A DNA stretch of 64,000 bases, from contig CAWFYS010000013.1 of the NCBI GenBank assembly GCA_963820075.1, forward strand, positions 1-64,000. The letters run 5' to 3'. Below the pieces are notes generated by a model. The model was not told where the DNA came from and searched no databases. It was given only the letters and a program-made list of their open reading frames with translations. Both the position numbers and the translations under genes were made by a program. Positions within the stretch are counted from its first letter, which is position 1, and every line of letters starts with the position of its first letter. This DNA comes from Kumtagia sp963820075 (GTDB lineage Bacteria; Pseudomonadota; Alphaproteobacteria; Rhizobiales; Rhizobiaceae). Shown in pieces: positions 11,342 to 20,500 of this stretch.

Positions 11342-12577
11342 ATGGGGGCTCAGACGGGACATGACGATCGCCTGCCCGTGACAGTGCTTGCGGGCTTTCT
11401 GGGCGCCGGCAAGACGACCATGCTGAACCATGTCCTGCGCAACCGCGATGGGCGCGCGTCGCGGTCATCGTCAACGACATGAGCGAGATCAACATCGACG
11501 CGGATCTCGTTCGCGACGGCGGCGCCGATCTTTCGCGCACGACCGAAACGCTGGTCGAACTCACCAATGGCTGCATCTGCTGCACGCTGCAGGGACGATC
11601 TCCTCGGCGAAGTCCGCCGGCTGGCCGCCGAGCGGCGCTTCGACTACCTGCTGATCGAGGGAACCGGCATCGCCGAGCCGCTGCCGGTGGCCGCGACCTT
11701 CTCCTTCCGCGACGAGACCGGAGCCGCACTTTCGCGATGTCGCCAGGCTCGACACGATGGTGTCCGTCGTCGATGCGGCGAACCTGCTCTGCCGACTATT
11801 CGAGCAGCGACTTTCTGAGCGACCGCGGCGAGACGCGCGACGCCGACGACAAGCGGACGCTCGTCGATCTTCTGGTCGAACAGATCGAGTTCGCCGACGT
11901 CGTCGTCGTCAACAAGATCTCGGAGGTGACGGCCGAGACGCGGCTCGAAGTGCGCCGCATCATCGCCGCGCTCAATCCCGACGCGCGTGTCGTCGAAACC
12001 GATTTCGGCCATTTGCCGCTTGCCGCCATTCTCGACACCGGCCTGTTCGACGAGGCCAAGGCTGCACGACATCCGCTTTGGCACAAGGAACTCTATCGGC
12101 GCCGGCAACTCATGTGCCGGAGACGGAGGAATACGGCATCCGCAGTTTTGTCTACCGGGCCCGCCGCCCTTTCGATCCCGCAAGGCTTCACGACTTCCTT
12201 GCAGCAGGATTGGCCCGGCCTGATCCGCGCCAAAGGCCATTTCTGGCTGGCGACGCGCCCGGACTGGGTGGGCCTGCTTTCGATCGCCGGCGCGCAGCGA
12301 CGGGCGGAGGCGAAGGGCCTTTGGTGGGCGGCGGTGCCGAAGCAGTCACTGGCCCCGCCATCCCGCAGTTCCGCCAGCTTGCTCGATCGGCATTGGAAGC
12401 CGGTCTGGGGCGATCGCCGGCAGGAACTCGTTTTCATCGGCACGGGTCTTGCCGAGGATGCGATCCGCTCGGCGCTCGACGCCTGCCTGATCGGATCGGA
12501 AACCGGATTCGATCCGCAGGCTCTGCCGCGACCTTCACGATCCATTCCCGCCATGGCAGCACGCCCACGCTGCCTGA
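11342..12577 (+). CDS. CobW/COG0523-family G3E GTPase (putative metallochaperone), multiple apparent frameshifts
   Basis: G3E P-loop GTPases of this family insert or traffic metals such as zinc, cobalt or iron-type centres. Visible motifs are Walker A VTVLAGFLGAGKTT, the metal-binding GCICC motif typical of COG0523 at about residue 80, the switch/base segments LIEGTGIAEP and VVVNKISEV, and a CobW C-terminal part with HWKPVWGDRRQELVFIGTGL. Removing one C near 12530 gives the conserved ending DPFPPW followed by a stop at 12575. The strong ribosome binding site AGGAGG and the 9-bp gap to the giant gene show a single operon. About seven single-base indels interrupt the frame. A G3E GTPase inside a type I secretion operon is unusual; I infer that it may supply metal to the dimethylformamidase-like domain. 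Confidence 0.8.
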
Positions 12578-12612
12578 ATCCTGCAACCACAAGCAACAAG
12601 ACGGAGACTACA

Positions 12613-12940
12613 ATGAGCAACGAACTCTACGCCGACGGCATCGGCGAAATCACAGTCACCGGCTCGATCGTCAGGATCGATCTGATGAGCCTTTCGGCCA
12701 CCGAGCGCGATGAGAAGAACAATCCGAAGCCGGTGTTCCGCCAGAGGATCATCATGCCGGTCGACGCCTTCGCCAACGCTGTCGATCTGATGCAGAAGGC
12801 GCTTGGCGGCCTGGTCGAAGCAGGCGCGGTTCGCCGGATCGGCGATGTTCAGAAGCTGCCGACGGCCGATGCGCGGCAGTCGCGCCGAAGCGCCGCAGCC
12901 AGCTGCGAAATCCGCAAATGCATCGCCGAATTTCAACTGA
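12613..12940 (+). CDS. Small conserved protein of unknown function in the secretion operon
   Basis: The protein has about 108 residues if one indel near 12870 is corrected. The ATG at 12613 begins MSNELYADGIGEITVTG, and the conserved body continues to LGGLVEAGAVRRIGDVQ. In the corrected frame it ends with a Pro/Ala-rich tail (EAPQPAAKSANASPNFN) and a stop at 12938. There is no signal peptide or membrane segment, so it should be cytoplasmic. It lies between the GTPase and the transporter with short gaps, so a role as a secretion chaperone or accessory factor is a reasonable guess. I do not recognise a characterised family. Confidence 0.6.
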
Positions 12941-12970
12941 CGGCCAGCAACAGTCGCCTCCGACGGTGCC

Positions 12971-15123
12971 ATGAGCACGCTACCGCACACCAGTCTTCAG
13001 TGCCTGGCATTGGTCGCTCGCCATCATGGCGTCGATCTGTCGCCGGAGCGGCTCGTACATGACTATGCGGTCGGCGAGCAAGCCGGTCGCCAAGCCGGCA
13101 ATTGCTTGCGCATGGCAAAGGATGCCGGGCTGCGTGCCCGGCAGACCAAGCTTTCGTGGCAGTCGCTTGCTCCAGCTGGGCGATGCCTATCCCGTGCTTG
13201 CCGAACTCGAAAACGGCAACTGGGTGGTGATCGCCAGCGCCGTGGTCAGTGGCGAGCAGGAGATGGTCAGGGTGCTCGACCCGCTCGCCGCAGCGGCCCG
13301 AAGTGCTTCTTCTGACCGAACAGCAGTTCTCCAAGGATGTGGCGCGGCTCGGTCGTCCTGTTGAAGCGCAACTATCGGCTTTCCGACGACGACCAGCCGT
13401 TCGGCTTTCGCTGGTTCATGCCCGGAACTTGTGCGCCAGCGCGGTCTTTTCCGCGACGTCGCGATCGCGGCGTTCGTTCTCTACGGGCTCGGGCTCGCGA
13501 CGCCGATCTTCTTCCAGCTCGTCATCGACAAGGTGCTGGTGCACCAGAGCTATGCGACGCTCACGGTGCTGACCATCGGCATCGCGATCGCGCTTCTCTT
13601 CGATGCCGCCTTCACCTTCCTGCGGCGCTATCTGCTGCTCTATGCCACCAACAAGATCGACATCCGGGTCGCGACGCGCACCTTCGGACATCTGCTGAAC
13701 CTGCCGATCGCGCTGTTCGAGCAGGCATCGGCCGGCGTTCTCGTCAAGCACATGCAGCAGACGAGCCGCATTCGCGAGTTCCTGACCGGGCGACTGTTCC
13801 TGACGCTGCTCGACGGCCTTTCGCTGCTGGTCTTCCTGCCGATCCTGCTTCTCTACAGCGTCAAGCTCACGCTTGTGGTGCTCGGCTTCGCCGCTCTGGT
13901 CGGCCTTGTCGTCATGCTGCTCGTCGGCCCGTTCCAGCGGCGGCTGCAGGCCCTCTACCAGGCCGAGGGCGAGCGACAGGCGCTGCTCGTCGAAACCGTT
14001 CACGGCATGCGCACGGTCAAATCGCTCGCGCTGGAGCCGCGTCAGCGCCGCGTCTGGGACGATAGCTCCGCCCAGTCGATTTCCGTGCGTTTCCGCGTCG
14101 AGAAGATCTCGACCGTCGCCCAGTCGCTGACCGGCCTTCTCGAGAAGCTGATGAGCGTCGCGATCATCGGGCTGGGCGCGCTCGACGTCTTCGACGGCAC
14201 GATGACGATCGGCGCGCTGGTCGCCTTCAACATGCTGGCCGGACGGGTCTCCGGGCCGCTGGTCCAGATCGTCACCATGATCCACGAGTATCAGGAAGTC
14301 GCGCTTTCGGTTCGCATGCTGGGCGAGATCATGAACCAGCGGCCCGAGCAATATGGGCGCGGGCGTGGCCTGAGGCCGGAGCTGAAGGGGCGGATCGAGT
14401 TCGACAAGGTCTCGTTCCGCTATGGACCGGACGGCGCGCCGGCGCTCGACGACATCTCGTTCACCATTCCCGCCGGTTCGGTCTTCGGCATCGTCGGCAA
14501 GAGCGGCTCCGGCAAGACGACGATCACCCGGCTGATCCAGGGCCTCTATCCGATCCAGCAGGGGCTCGTGCGCATGGATGGCTTCGACAGCCGGGAGATC
14601 GATCTCGTCCATCTGCGCAAGAGCATCGGCGTCGTGCTGCAGGACAGCTTCCTGTTCCGCGGAACGGTGCGCGACAACATCGCCGCCGCCAAGCCGGATG
14701 CAAGCATCGAGGAGATCGCCGCGGCCGCGCGCATCGCCGGCGCCGAGGAATTCATCGAGCGGCTGCCGCGCGGCTTCGAGACGATGCTCGAGGAGAATGC
14801 GTCCAATCTCTCGGGCGGGCAGAAGCAGCGCCTCGCCATCGCGCGGGCGCTGATCACCAATCCGCGCCTGCTCATTCTCGACGAGGCGACCAGCGCGCTC
14901 GACCCCGACAGCGAGGCGATCATTCGCCAGAACCTGCGGCAGATCGCCGACGGGACGCACCGTCATCATCGTTTCGCACCGCCTGTCCACGCTGGTCGAC
15001 GCCGACGCGATCCTCGTCGTCGAACGCGGCAAGATCGCCGACATCGGCCGTCATGATCAACTCGTTTCGCGCTGCATGACGTATCGGCATCTCTGGACCC
15101 AGCAGACGAGGCAAGCGGCATGA
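12971..15123 (+). CDS. Type I secretion ABC transporter with C39-like (peptidase-dead) domain
   Basis: This inner-membrane exporter ATPase (HlyB/LapB type) would drive secretion of the giant protein. The N-terminal domain begins MSTLPHTSLQCLALVARHHG. Alignment by eye puts Thr where C39 peptidases have the catalytic Cys, so it is a C39-like substrate-binding domain, not a leader peptidase. A six-helix membrane domain follows (from about RGLFRDVAIAAFVLYGLGLA), then the ATPase with Walker A GIVGKSGSGKTT, signature LSGGQKQR and Walker B LLILDEATSALD. The region 13431-14940 reads cleanly. Single-base indels occur near 13110, 13170, 13300, 13335, 13430 and 14955; the last is corrected to give RTVIIVSHRLSTL. 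The stop overlaps the next start (ATGA). Confidence 0.88.
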
Positions 15124-16540
15124 GCGCCGGTGCTGCAAAAGAAGGACGAAGCCACTGCCGGTGCCTGCCGGCACAGCCGGGACGCGATCTCGTCCCGGCG
15201 CGGCATCGCCCGCCGATCATCGCGGAGTTTCAGCCGGACGCGGTGGAACTCGAGGAGCGCGTCCCGCCGAGGATCGCCCGGCTCACGCTCTACGGTGTGA
15301 CCGGCTTCATCGCTGCCGCCATTGTTTGGGCATCGCTGTCTTCGATCGACGAGGTCGTCGTCGCCCCGGGCAAGCTGATCACGACCAAGCCGACCATCAT
15401 CGTCCAGCCGCTCGAAACCTCGATCATTCGCTCGATCGACGTCGCCACCGGCGACGTCGTCCGCGCCGGCCAGACGCTGGCGACGCTCGACGCGACGTTC
15501 AGCCAGTCGGATGTCGAACAGCAACGGGCCAAGTTTGCAGCGCTCGATGCGCAGGTGAAGCGGCATCGAAGCCGAACTCGCGGCGCCGACTACTCGACGA
15601 TCGCCGGCAACTCGTCGGACGAACAGTTGCAGGTGCAGCTGTTCGGACAGCGGCACGCCTTCTATGTCGCCCAGATTCAGAACTATCGACCAGCAGATCG
15701 CCGGCCAGGTCGCCGCGATCGTCATCGCAGCAAGGACCAGGAAATGATCCTGGTCAGCCGGCGCGACAACCTGGCCCAGATCGAAGAAGCGCGCGAGATA
15801 CTCTGTATGAGCACGAGACGGGCTCGCTGCTCAACCTGCTCGGCTCGCGCGATGCGCGTCTCGACGTCGACGCAAACCTGGCGCAACTGCGTGGCAAGGC
15901 CGTCGAAGCCGAACACGCGCTGGCGAAGCTCACAGGCCGACCGGCAGGCGTTCATCGAGGATTTTCGCCGCGCGACGATGGAACAACTCGTCGAATTGAG
16001 GAGCCAGCGCGACACGGCGGCGAAGAGCTGAAGAAGATGGAACTGCGCCGCAACATGGTGGCGCTTACCGCGCCGGCCGATGCGGTCGTCCTCGACCTTG
16101 CCCAGCGCTCGATCGGTTCGGTGGTGCGCGAGGCGGAGCCGATCGTGACGCTCGTTCCGCTGAACGTGCCGCTGGAGGCGGAGGTTTCGAGTCAATTCGC
16201 GCGATATCGGTCGGGTCAAGGCCGCATGAGGAGGTGCGGATCAAGTTCGACGCCTATCCGTTCCAGAAATTCGGCACCGCATCGGGCACGATCCGCACGA
16301 TCAGCCGCGACGCCTTCAGCCCCGACCGCAGGCGCAAGCGGCCGGCCAGGCGAAGCAGCCCTATCTTCAAGGCGCGCATTCTCCTCGGCGACACGCGGCT
16401 CGGACATCGCGGGGGAACCTGTCCGCCTCTTGCCCGGAATGACGGTGACGGCGGAGATCAAGGTCGGCCGGCGAACCGTGATCTCCTATTTCCTCTACCC
16501 GATCATTCGCGGTCTCGACAACAGCATCCGCGAACCCTAG
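15120..16540 (+). CDS. HlyD-family membrane fusion protein, multiple apparent frameshifts
   Basis: This periplasmic adaptor of the type I system links the ABC exporter to an outer-membrane TolC-like channel, which is not in the window. Its ATG overlaps the transporter stop by ATGA. It has one N-terminal membrane segment (LYGVTGFIAAAIVWASL), a lipoyl/biotinyl-like strand (VVAPGKLITTKPTIIVQPLE), a helical coiled-coil middle, and the typical end with VPLEAEV, LLPGMTVTAEIKVGRRTV and FLYPIIRGLDNSIREP. About eight single-base indels lie between 15170 and 16410, but the family motifs on either side are preserved. Confidence 0.82.
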
Positions 16541-16634
16541 ACCAGGATGAAATTGGGTGGAGTGATTCATCCTCATGATACACGACACAAGGATCACGTC
16601 CTTGTTTCGAGGCCGCTTTTGCTCCTCACCCTTA

Positions 16635-16791
16635 CCCTCTCCCCTTGTGGGAGAATGTGCCTGAACGAAGTGACGGCGGATGAGGGGGGTGGAGCAGCGG
16701 CGCTTCGCCCTGGAGCGTTGCGCCTCGCCCGGTGGTACCCCTCATCCGACCTCGCTGCGCTCGGCCACCTTCTCCCACAAGGGGAGAAGGG
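16635..16791. repeat. RIME-like palindromic intergenic repeat, copy A
   Basis: The element is about 157 bp with inverted ends (CTCTCCCCTTGTGGGAGAA at the left, its near-complement at the right) and an inner GGATGAGGGG/CCCCTCATCC pair. Such elements are common between rhizobial genes. It sits just after the secretion operon and could act as a transcription stop or mRNA-stabilising hairpin. Confidence 0.75.
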
Positions 16792-16860
16792 AGAGCGCTG
16801 CCGCTGCGCTTGCGCCAATCGTGAACGCTGGCGATTTGCCGGGACGTCCGCGCGAGACTC

Positions 16861-17006
16861 CACCTTCTCCCCTTGTGGGAGAAGGTGCCTGAACGGAGTG
16901 AAGGCGGATGAGGGGGGTGGAATAGCGGCGCTTCGCCCTGGAGCGTTGCGCCTCGCCCGGTGGTACCCCTCATCCGACCTCGCTGCGCTCGGCCACGCCG
17001 GATGAG
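16861..17006. repeat. RIME-like palindromic intergenic repeat, copy B
   Basis: This is a second copy in the same orientation, nearly identical to copy A over about 140 bp but ending in GCCGGATGAGGGG, so it lacks the right terminal arm. About 70 bp of unrelated sequence separates the copies. Beyond it (17007-17288) I see no gene. Confidence 0.75.
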
Positions 17007-17288
17007 GGGCAAAATCCGGCTGCTGTCGTGTACTGTAAGTCATCCTGCCCTAACTCCTTGTTATGACGAATGATCCTGTCCGAAATGTCTGCAACTTTTC
17101 GGATAAGATCATGCGCCAGGGCAGGTTCGGACTACTATTCCGACAGAAGATCTGGGACAATACAGGAAGATCAGATTGGTGGGCTCCCTGATGTGCGTCG
17201 CGGCGAAACGGATTCATGCGACGCGCACTGATCTTTTGCTTCGTGCATGTCGTATCCGTCGCGAATGCGTGGGGCCGCCGGGCATCCT

Positions 17289-18026
17289 CTAAATTTGCCG
17301 CGGCGACGGTCCCAAATATGACGGGTCGAATCCGGCCAGTTGCGTCAGCGCGGGGAGGTTGAGCAACTCGACCGTTCCTCCGCTGAAGGTAAGCAACTCA
17401 CCTTCGCGAAGGTGCCGGAGAATCCGGTTGATATGAATGCTGGTCAACCCCAGTGCGTCCGCCAGAAGTTGCTGAGACAGCGGGCAATCATATCTGGTCG
17501 TGGAGCCTTTCGCGACGTCCAGAAGCCGATAGCCGAGTTCCAGGAAAAAATGCACGGTGCGAACCAGCGCGCTGCGGCGACCGACACTCGCGAGATGCTG
17601 GGCAGCTATGGCCTCGTCCCGGGCGAAGCTCCATAAAATCAACTCGGCAAACCGCGGCGATTGCTGCATCGTCGCGATGAGTTGGGCCTTGCTCAACTCG
17701 ACAACCAGGCTATCCGTCAACGCCTCGACGTCACGGTCCGAGGTTTGCGGAAACAGGCTCGTCAAGCCGATAATGTCTCCAGGCAAGCGGAGATCGATGA
17801 CCTGCCTGCCGCCGTCCGGCAACTGCTTGTAGGAGCACATCCAGCCTTCATAGAGTATGTAGGCCGCAGCCGTCCTTTGGCTCTCGTGGATAAGTTCCTT
17901 GCGCTTGCTGATCGTGTGCTGGCTGTTGCGAAAATCAGCCAGGATCGCATTTTCCGCCATGGTCGGTGCGAATCTATTGAACCTTCTCGAGAAGGCATCC
18001 GGCTGATGCAAGCTCACGTCCCGCAA
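17289..18026 (-). CDS. Crp/Fnr-family transcriptional regulator
   Basis: The 245 residues have an N-terminal cyclic-nucleotide-binding-like beta-roll (about 25-140, with YILYEGWMCSYKQLPDGGRQ and LRLPGDIIGL) and a C-terminal winged helix (about 170-230, with QLLADALGLTSIHINRILRHL). There is no N-terminal cysteine cluster, so it is not an oxygen-sensing FNR. This subgroup is common in Rhizobiales and its ligands are mostly unknown. It is monocistronic, convergent with the secretion operon and separated from it by the palindromic repeats. Confidence 0.9.
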   Translation of the reverse strand: MRDVSLHQPDAFSRRFNRFAPTMAENAILADFRNSQHTISKRKELIHESQRTAAAYILYEGWMCSYKQLPDGGRQVIDLRLPGDIIGLTSLFPQTSDRDVEALTDSLVVELSKAQLIATMQQSPRFAELILWSFARDEAIAAQHLASVGRRSALVRTVHFFLELGYRLLDVAKGSTTRYDCPLSQQLLADALGLTSIHINRILRHLREGELLTFSGGTVELLNLPALTQLAGFDPSYLGPSPRQI

Positions 18027-18434
18027 TCCCCACCCCCCGAAGCGCCGGCGAACGCGTATTCATTCCAGTCCAGAAACACGGCGAAATTTAGAATAATAGG
18101 CCAAAGCTTCGTGGCGTCACAATACCATTTGCTGATAAGCTTTAGACAGGGCCGACTTTCCCTATCGATTAATCCGTGGCTCGGACTTTGTACTTTCGCG
18201 GATTATTTCGCAATACCAAAGGCGGGCTGAGCCAAGCCGCAAAAGCTCGGCTTTGTCCGGGGGAAAGCGGAACGCGTGGCAATCCCCGGGGGCCGGATTC
18301 GTGGCCAACGCCAGGCTCGTTGCCGTTGCGCGGCTGGGAGAAGGCGACCCGCAAGGGAGGCTGCTACAGGCCTGCCCGGTGCGATGCGGCGCCTCGCGAT
18401 CCATGCGCGTCCGACGAGACGGAAGGGGCGGCGG
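18027..18434. other. Intergenic, nothing recognised
   Basis: These 408 bp lie upstream of the Crp/Fnr gene and downstream of the DUF6894 gene. Open frames exist but none has a recognisable protein or good start. The part near 18080-18180 is comparatively AT-rich and probably holds the regulator's promoter. Confidence 0.4.
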
Positions 18435-18671
18435 TCATGCGTACTGCTTGACGGCGAACACGAGCATTGTGCGCAATACCAGATTGCCGTCGCCGTTTCT
18501 TACGTCAATGGACAATTCTTGCGTCGGCACAGCGGGTAGTGCTTCTCTCGCCAAGTCACAAAGAACTTTTAGCGCTTCGTGCTTTGCAAACTCCAGACCT
18601 TTCAGTTCCAGGCCGTCTGGATCAGCATCCATTTTGCCGTTCGCGCGAATGTCAAAATAAAATCGCGTCAT
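18435..18671 (-). CDS. Small DUF6894-like protein
   Basis: The 78-residue protein starts at the internal ATG giving MTRFYFDIRANGKMDADPDG; the upstream extension has no family similarity. The pattern MxRFYFDI...G.....DxxGxEL, then an Ala/Leu-rich helix and a strand such as LSIDVRNGDGNLVL, fits the DUF6894 family, which is abundant in Rhizobiales and has no known function. There is no signal peptide. It stands alone. Confidence 0.7.
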   Translation of the reverse strand: MTRFYFDIRANGKMDADPDGLELKGLEFAKHEALKVLCDLAREALPAVPTQELSIDVRNGDGNLVLRTMLVFAVKQYA

Positions 18672-19341
18672 CGCAGGCAACTCCGGCGGTGCACAGGCCC
18701 TATTGATCATAGGCTGATATCCAACGGTATACAAATAGCCTAAATGCGGAGATCCTTATATCCAGAGGATGCGGGCGCTCGCGAATACGACTTCGTGGTT
18801 ACTACCGTGTAGCGAACTATTGCCGTAGAGGCTTGCGCCAGGCTGGCTTGCGATACCGCGGTTGGCGTGCCGCACAATGATGAACGTGACCTTTGCCGGC
18901 TCCAGACCCCGCTTAGCAACCGCGCGGCCGCGTACGCCGTCGGCCCCACAAAGGCAAGAAAATCGATTCGGGAACCATCAGGCCCGTCGCCCTCGCGCTA
19001 AAGTCGCTCGGCGCAACTCATTAACGAAGCTTTATGCAACTACCGGGGGAGGGCATTCCTACTCCAAAAGCGGTAAAGATCGCCAAATTTAAGGCCTGAT
19101 TAACATAAATTAGCACCGACAATATTAGGATGTGTATATTAGTTATAGCCGCGAGCTGCATCGCGGTGTCGGAAGGCCTTGATCCTTAACCTGCCACTGT
19201 TGTCCATTTTACCTAAATGCAACAGACCGCAGGCACAGGGATGAGGGTAAAGGGGCGATTTGTCGGGGAACAGCACACGCTAGGTGGGTTAGGTACGGTT
19301 ACATAACCACGTTCGCGCGCGCTAACTTGGGGTGAACAGCC
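18672..19341. other. Intergenic, probable promoter region of the LuxR-type gene
   Basis: No supported gene in 670 bp. The stretch 19080-19160 is much more AT-rich than its surroundings. A short dyad GGTTA-CA-TAACC at 19297-19308 lies 33 bp before the start codon of the LuxR-type gene and could be an autoregulatory site. Confidence 0.4.
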
Positions 19342-20142
19342 ATGGGCTTGTCAATCGCATCGCATGCAAATAATCCGCAGATCGGTCACACGTCGGTGCC
19401 GATCCCGGACATTGTTGCCTCTCAGGAGGCTCTCGGCTCTGAACAAGGTGCTCGGGATCGTTCGCTGGTGATTCTCGATACGCGAGCGCTCGACAGGGAA
19501 TGCCTGGCGCAGAGCATTATCTCACATAAGATTGGGATGAAGGTTGTTGCCTTCGGATCCATGGAGGAATGGAAGCAGCGGCGGCACGAACACCCGCCGC
19601 TTTCGGCGATTCTTCTCAATGTGGGGAGCAAGAGAATCACCGATCCGGCAATTGCCGGAGAGATCAAGAAACTGGCGGCGGAGTTCGGCGCGACGCCGGT
19701 CATTGTGTTGGCCGACACGGACGAACTGGCGCAAATCGTGAAGGCGCTCGAGTTTGGCGCGCGCGGGTACATTCCCTCGTCAGTCGGCATCGACGTCTGT
19801 ATCGAAGCAGTCGGGCTGGCGCTCGCCGGCGGCATTTTCGTGCCGGCAAGCAGTGTTCTGGCCATGCGCCAACTGCTGGAGACTGGCGGCAGCCATGCGC
19901 CGCCGATGGCGGGGATGTTTACTGCGCGCCAGGCGGAAGTGGTCGAGGCTCTTCGCAGAGGAAAAGCCAACAAGATCATCGCCTATGAGCTGAAACTGCG
20001 CGAGAGCACAGTCAAGGTTCATATCCGCAATATCATGAAGAAGGTCAAGGCCACGAATCGGACCGAGGTCGCTTACAAGATAAACGACCTGTTTCCCGTG
20101 GAGTACGCCGGCTCGGCATCGGCGAACCGGCCCTCGGCCTGA
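19342..20142 (+). CDS. LuxR-family regulator with degenerate receiver domain
   Basis: The 266 residues comprise a receiver-like domain (about 40-170) and a LuxR-type helix-turn-helix (about 190-250, with FTARQAEVVEALRRGKANK and STVKVHIRNIMKKVKATNRT). At the end of the third strand, where receivers carry the phosphorylated Asp, the sequence is AILLNVGSK, so Asn or another residue replaces it; the first strand has VILDTRALD, without an acidic pair. Phosphorylation is therefore unlikely, and it may respond to a ligand or simply to its own level. Its position between polysaccharide genes and the rhamnose pair suggests a role in surface polysaccharide or biofilm control, which is inference. Confidence 0.85.
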   Translation: MGLSIASHANNPQIGHTSVPIPDIVASQEALGSEQGARDRSLVILDTRALDRECLAQSIISHKIGMKVVAFGSMEEWKQRRHEHPPLSAILLNVGSKRITDPAIAGEIKKLAAEFGATPVIVLADTDELAQIVKALEFGARGYIPSSVGIDVCIEAVGLALAGGIFVPASSVLAMRQLLETGGSHAPPMAGMFTARQAEVVEALRRGKANKIIAYELKLRESTVKVHIRNIMKKVKATNRTEVAYKINDLFPVEYAGSASANRPSA

Positions 20143-20500
20143 AAGACGCCGACCAACCCGCCGCCGTGGGGACCCCGCGGCGGCCGGACCGACGGGTGCA
20201 CGCCGGCCTTCAAAGTCAGGTTTCCGCTCAACGAGCTTCCTGGAACGTGTCGCGGGATGCGTCCTTCCCGGTGCGTTTGCGAGTCACCGGCCTGATCGGC
20301 CGGCGAATCAGTCGCCGTCCGAATCATGGTTGCGAAGCGAAAAGGCGACCGCCTGATCGCGGTCCCGGCCTTGCCCGGTCGCGGTATCGTGCCGGCGCGC
20401 AAGATGCGTGCCATACGCATCGGTGGGAAGAGCGTTGGCGAAGCTGCTCGACGCGACGAGCCCGGGCCGGTATTTTTCGAACATTCGGAAAGGGGGCTTC
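20143..20500. other. Intergenic, nothing recognised
   Basis: These 358 bp lie between the LuxR-type gene and rfbC. No recognisable gene, hairpin terminator or repeat. It should contain the rfbCD promoter. Confidence 0.4.

Noticed and set aside
2564..16540. Frameshifts as phase variation or programmed frameshifting
   Set aside because: They are too many, lie in different sequence contexts, are not in simple repeats, and affect transporter, GTPase and adaptor genes alike.
2564..16540. The secretion operon as a dead gene cluster
   Set aside because: Between indels the Walker motifs, GCICC, HDEYW and C-terminal signatures are all intact, with no nonsense or missense erosion.
18862..19092. A 76-codon frame upstream of the LuxR-type gene
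   Set aside because: Basic, low-complexity translation with no family likeness, lying in a probable promoter region.
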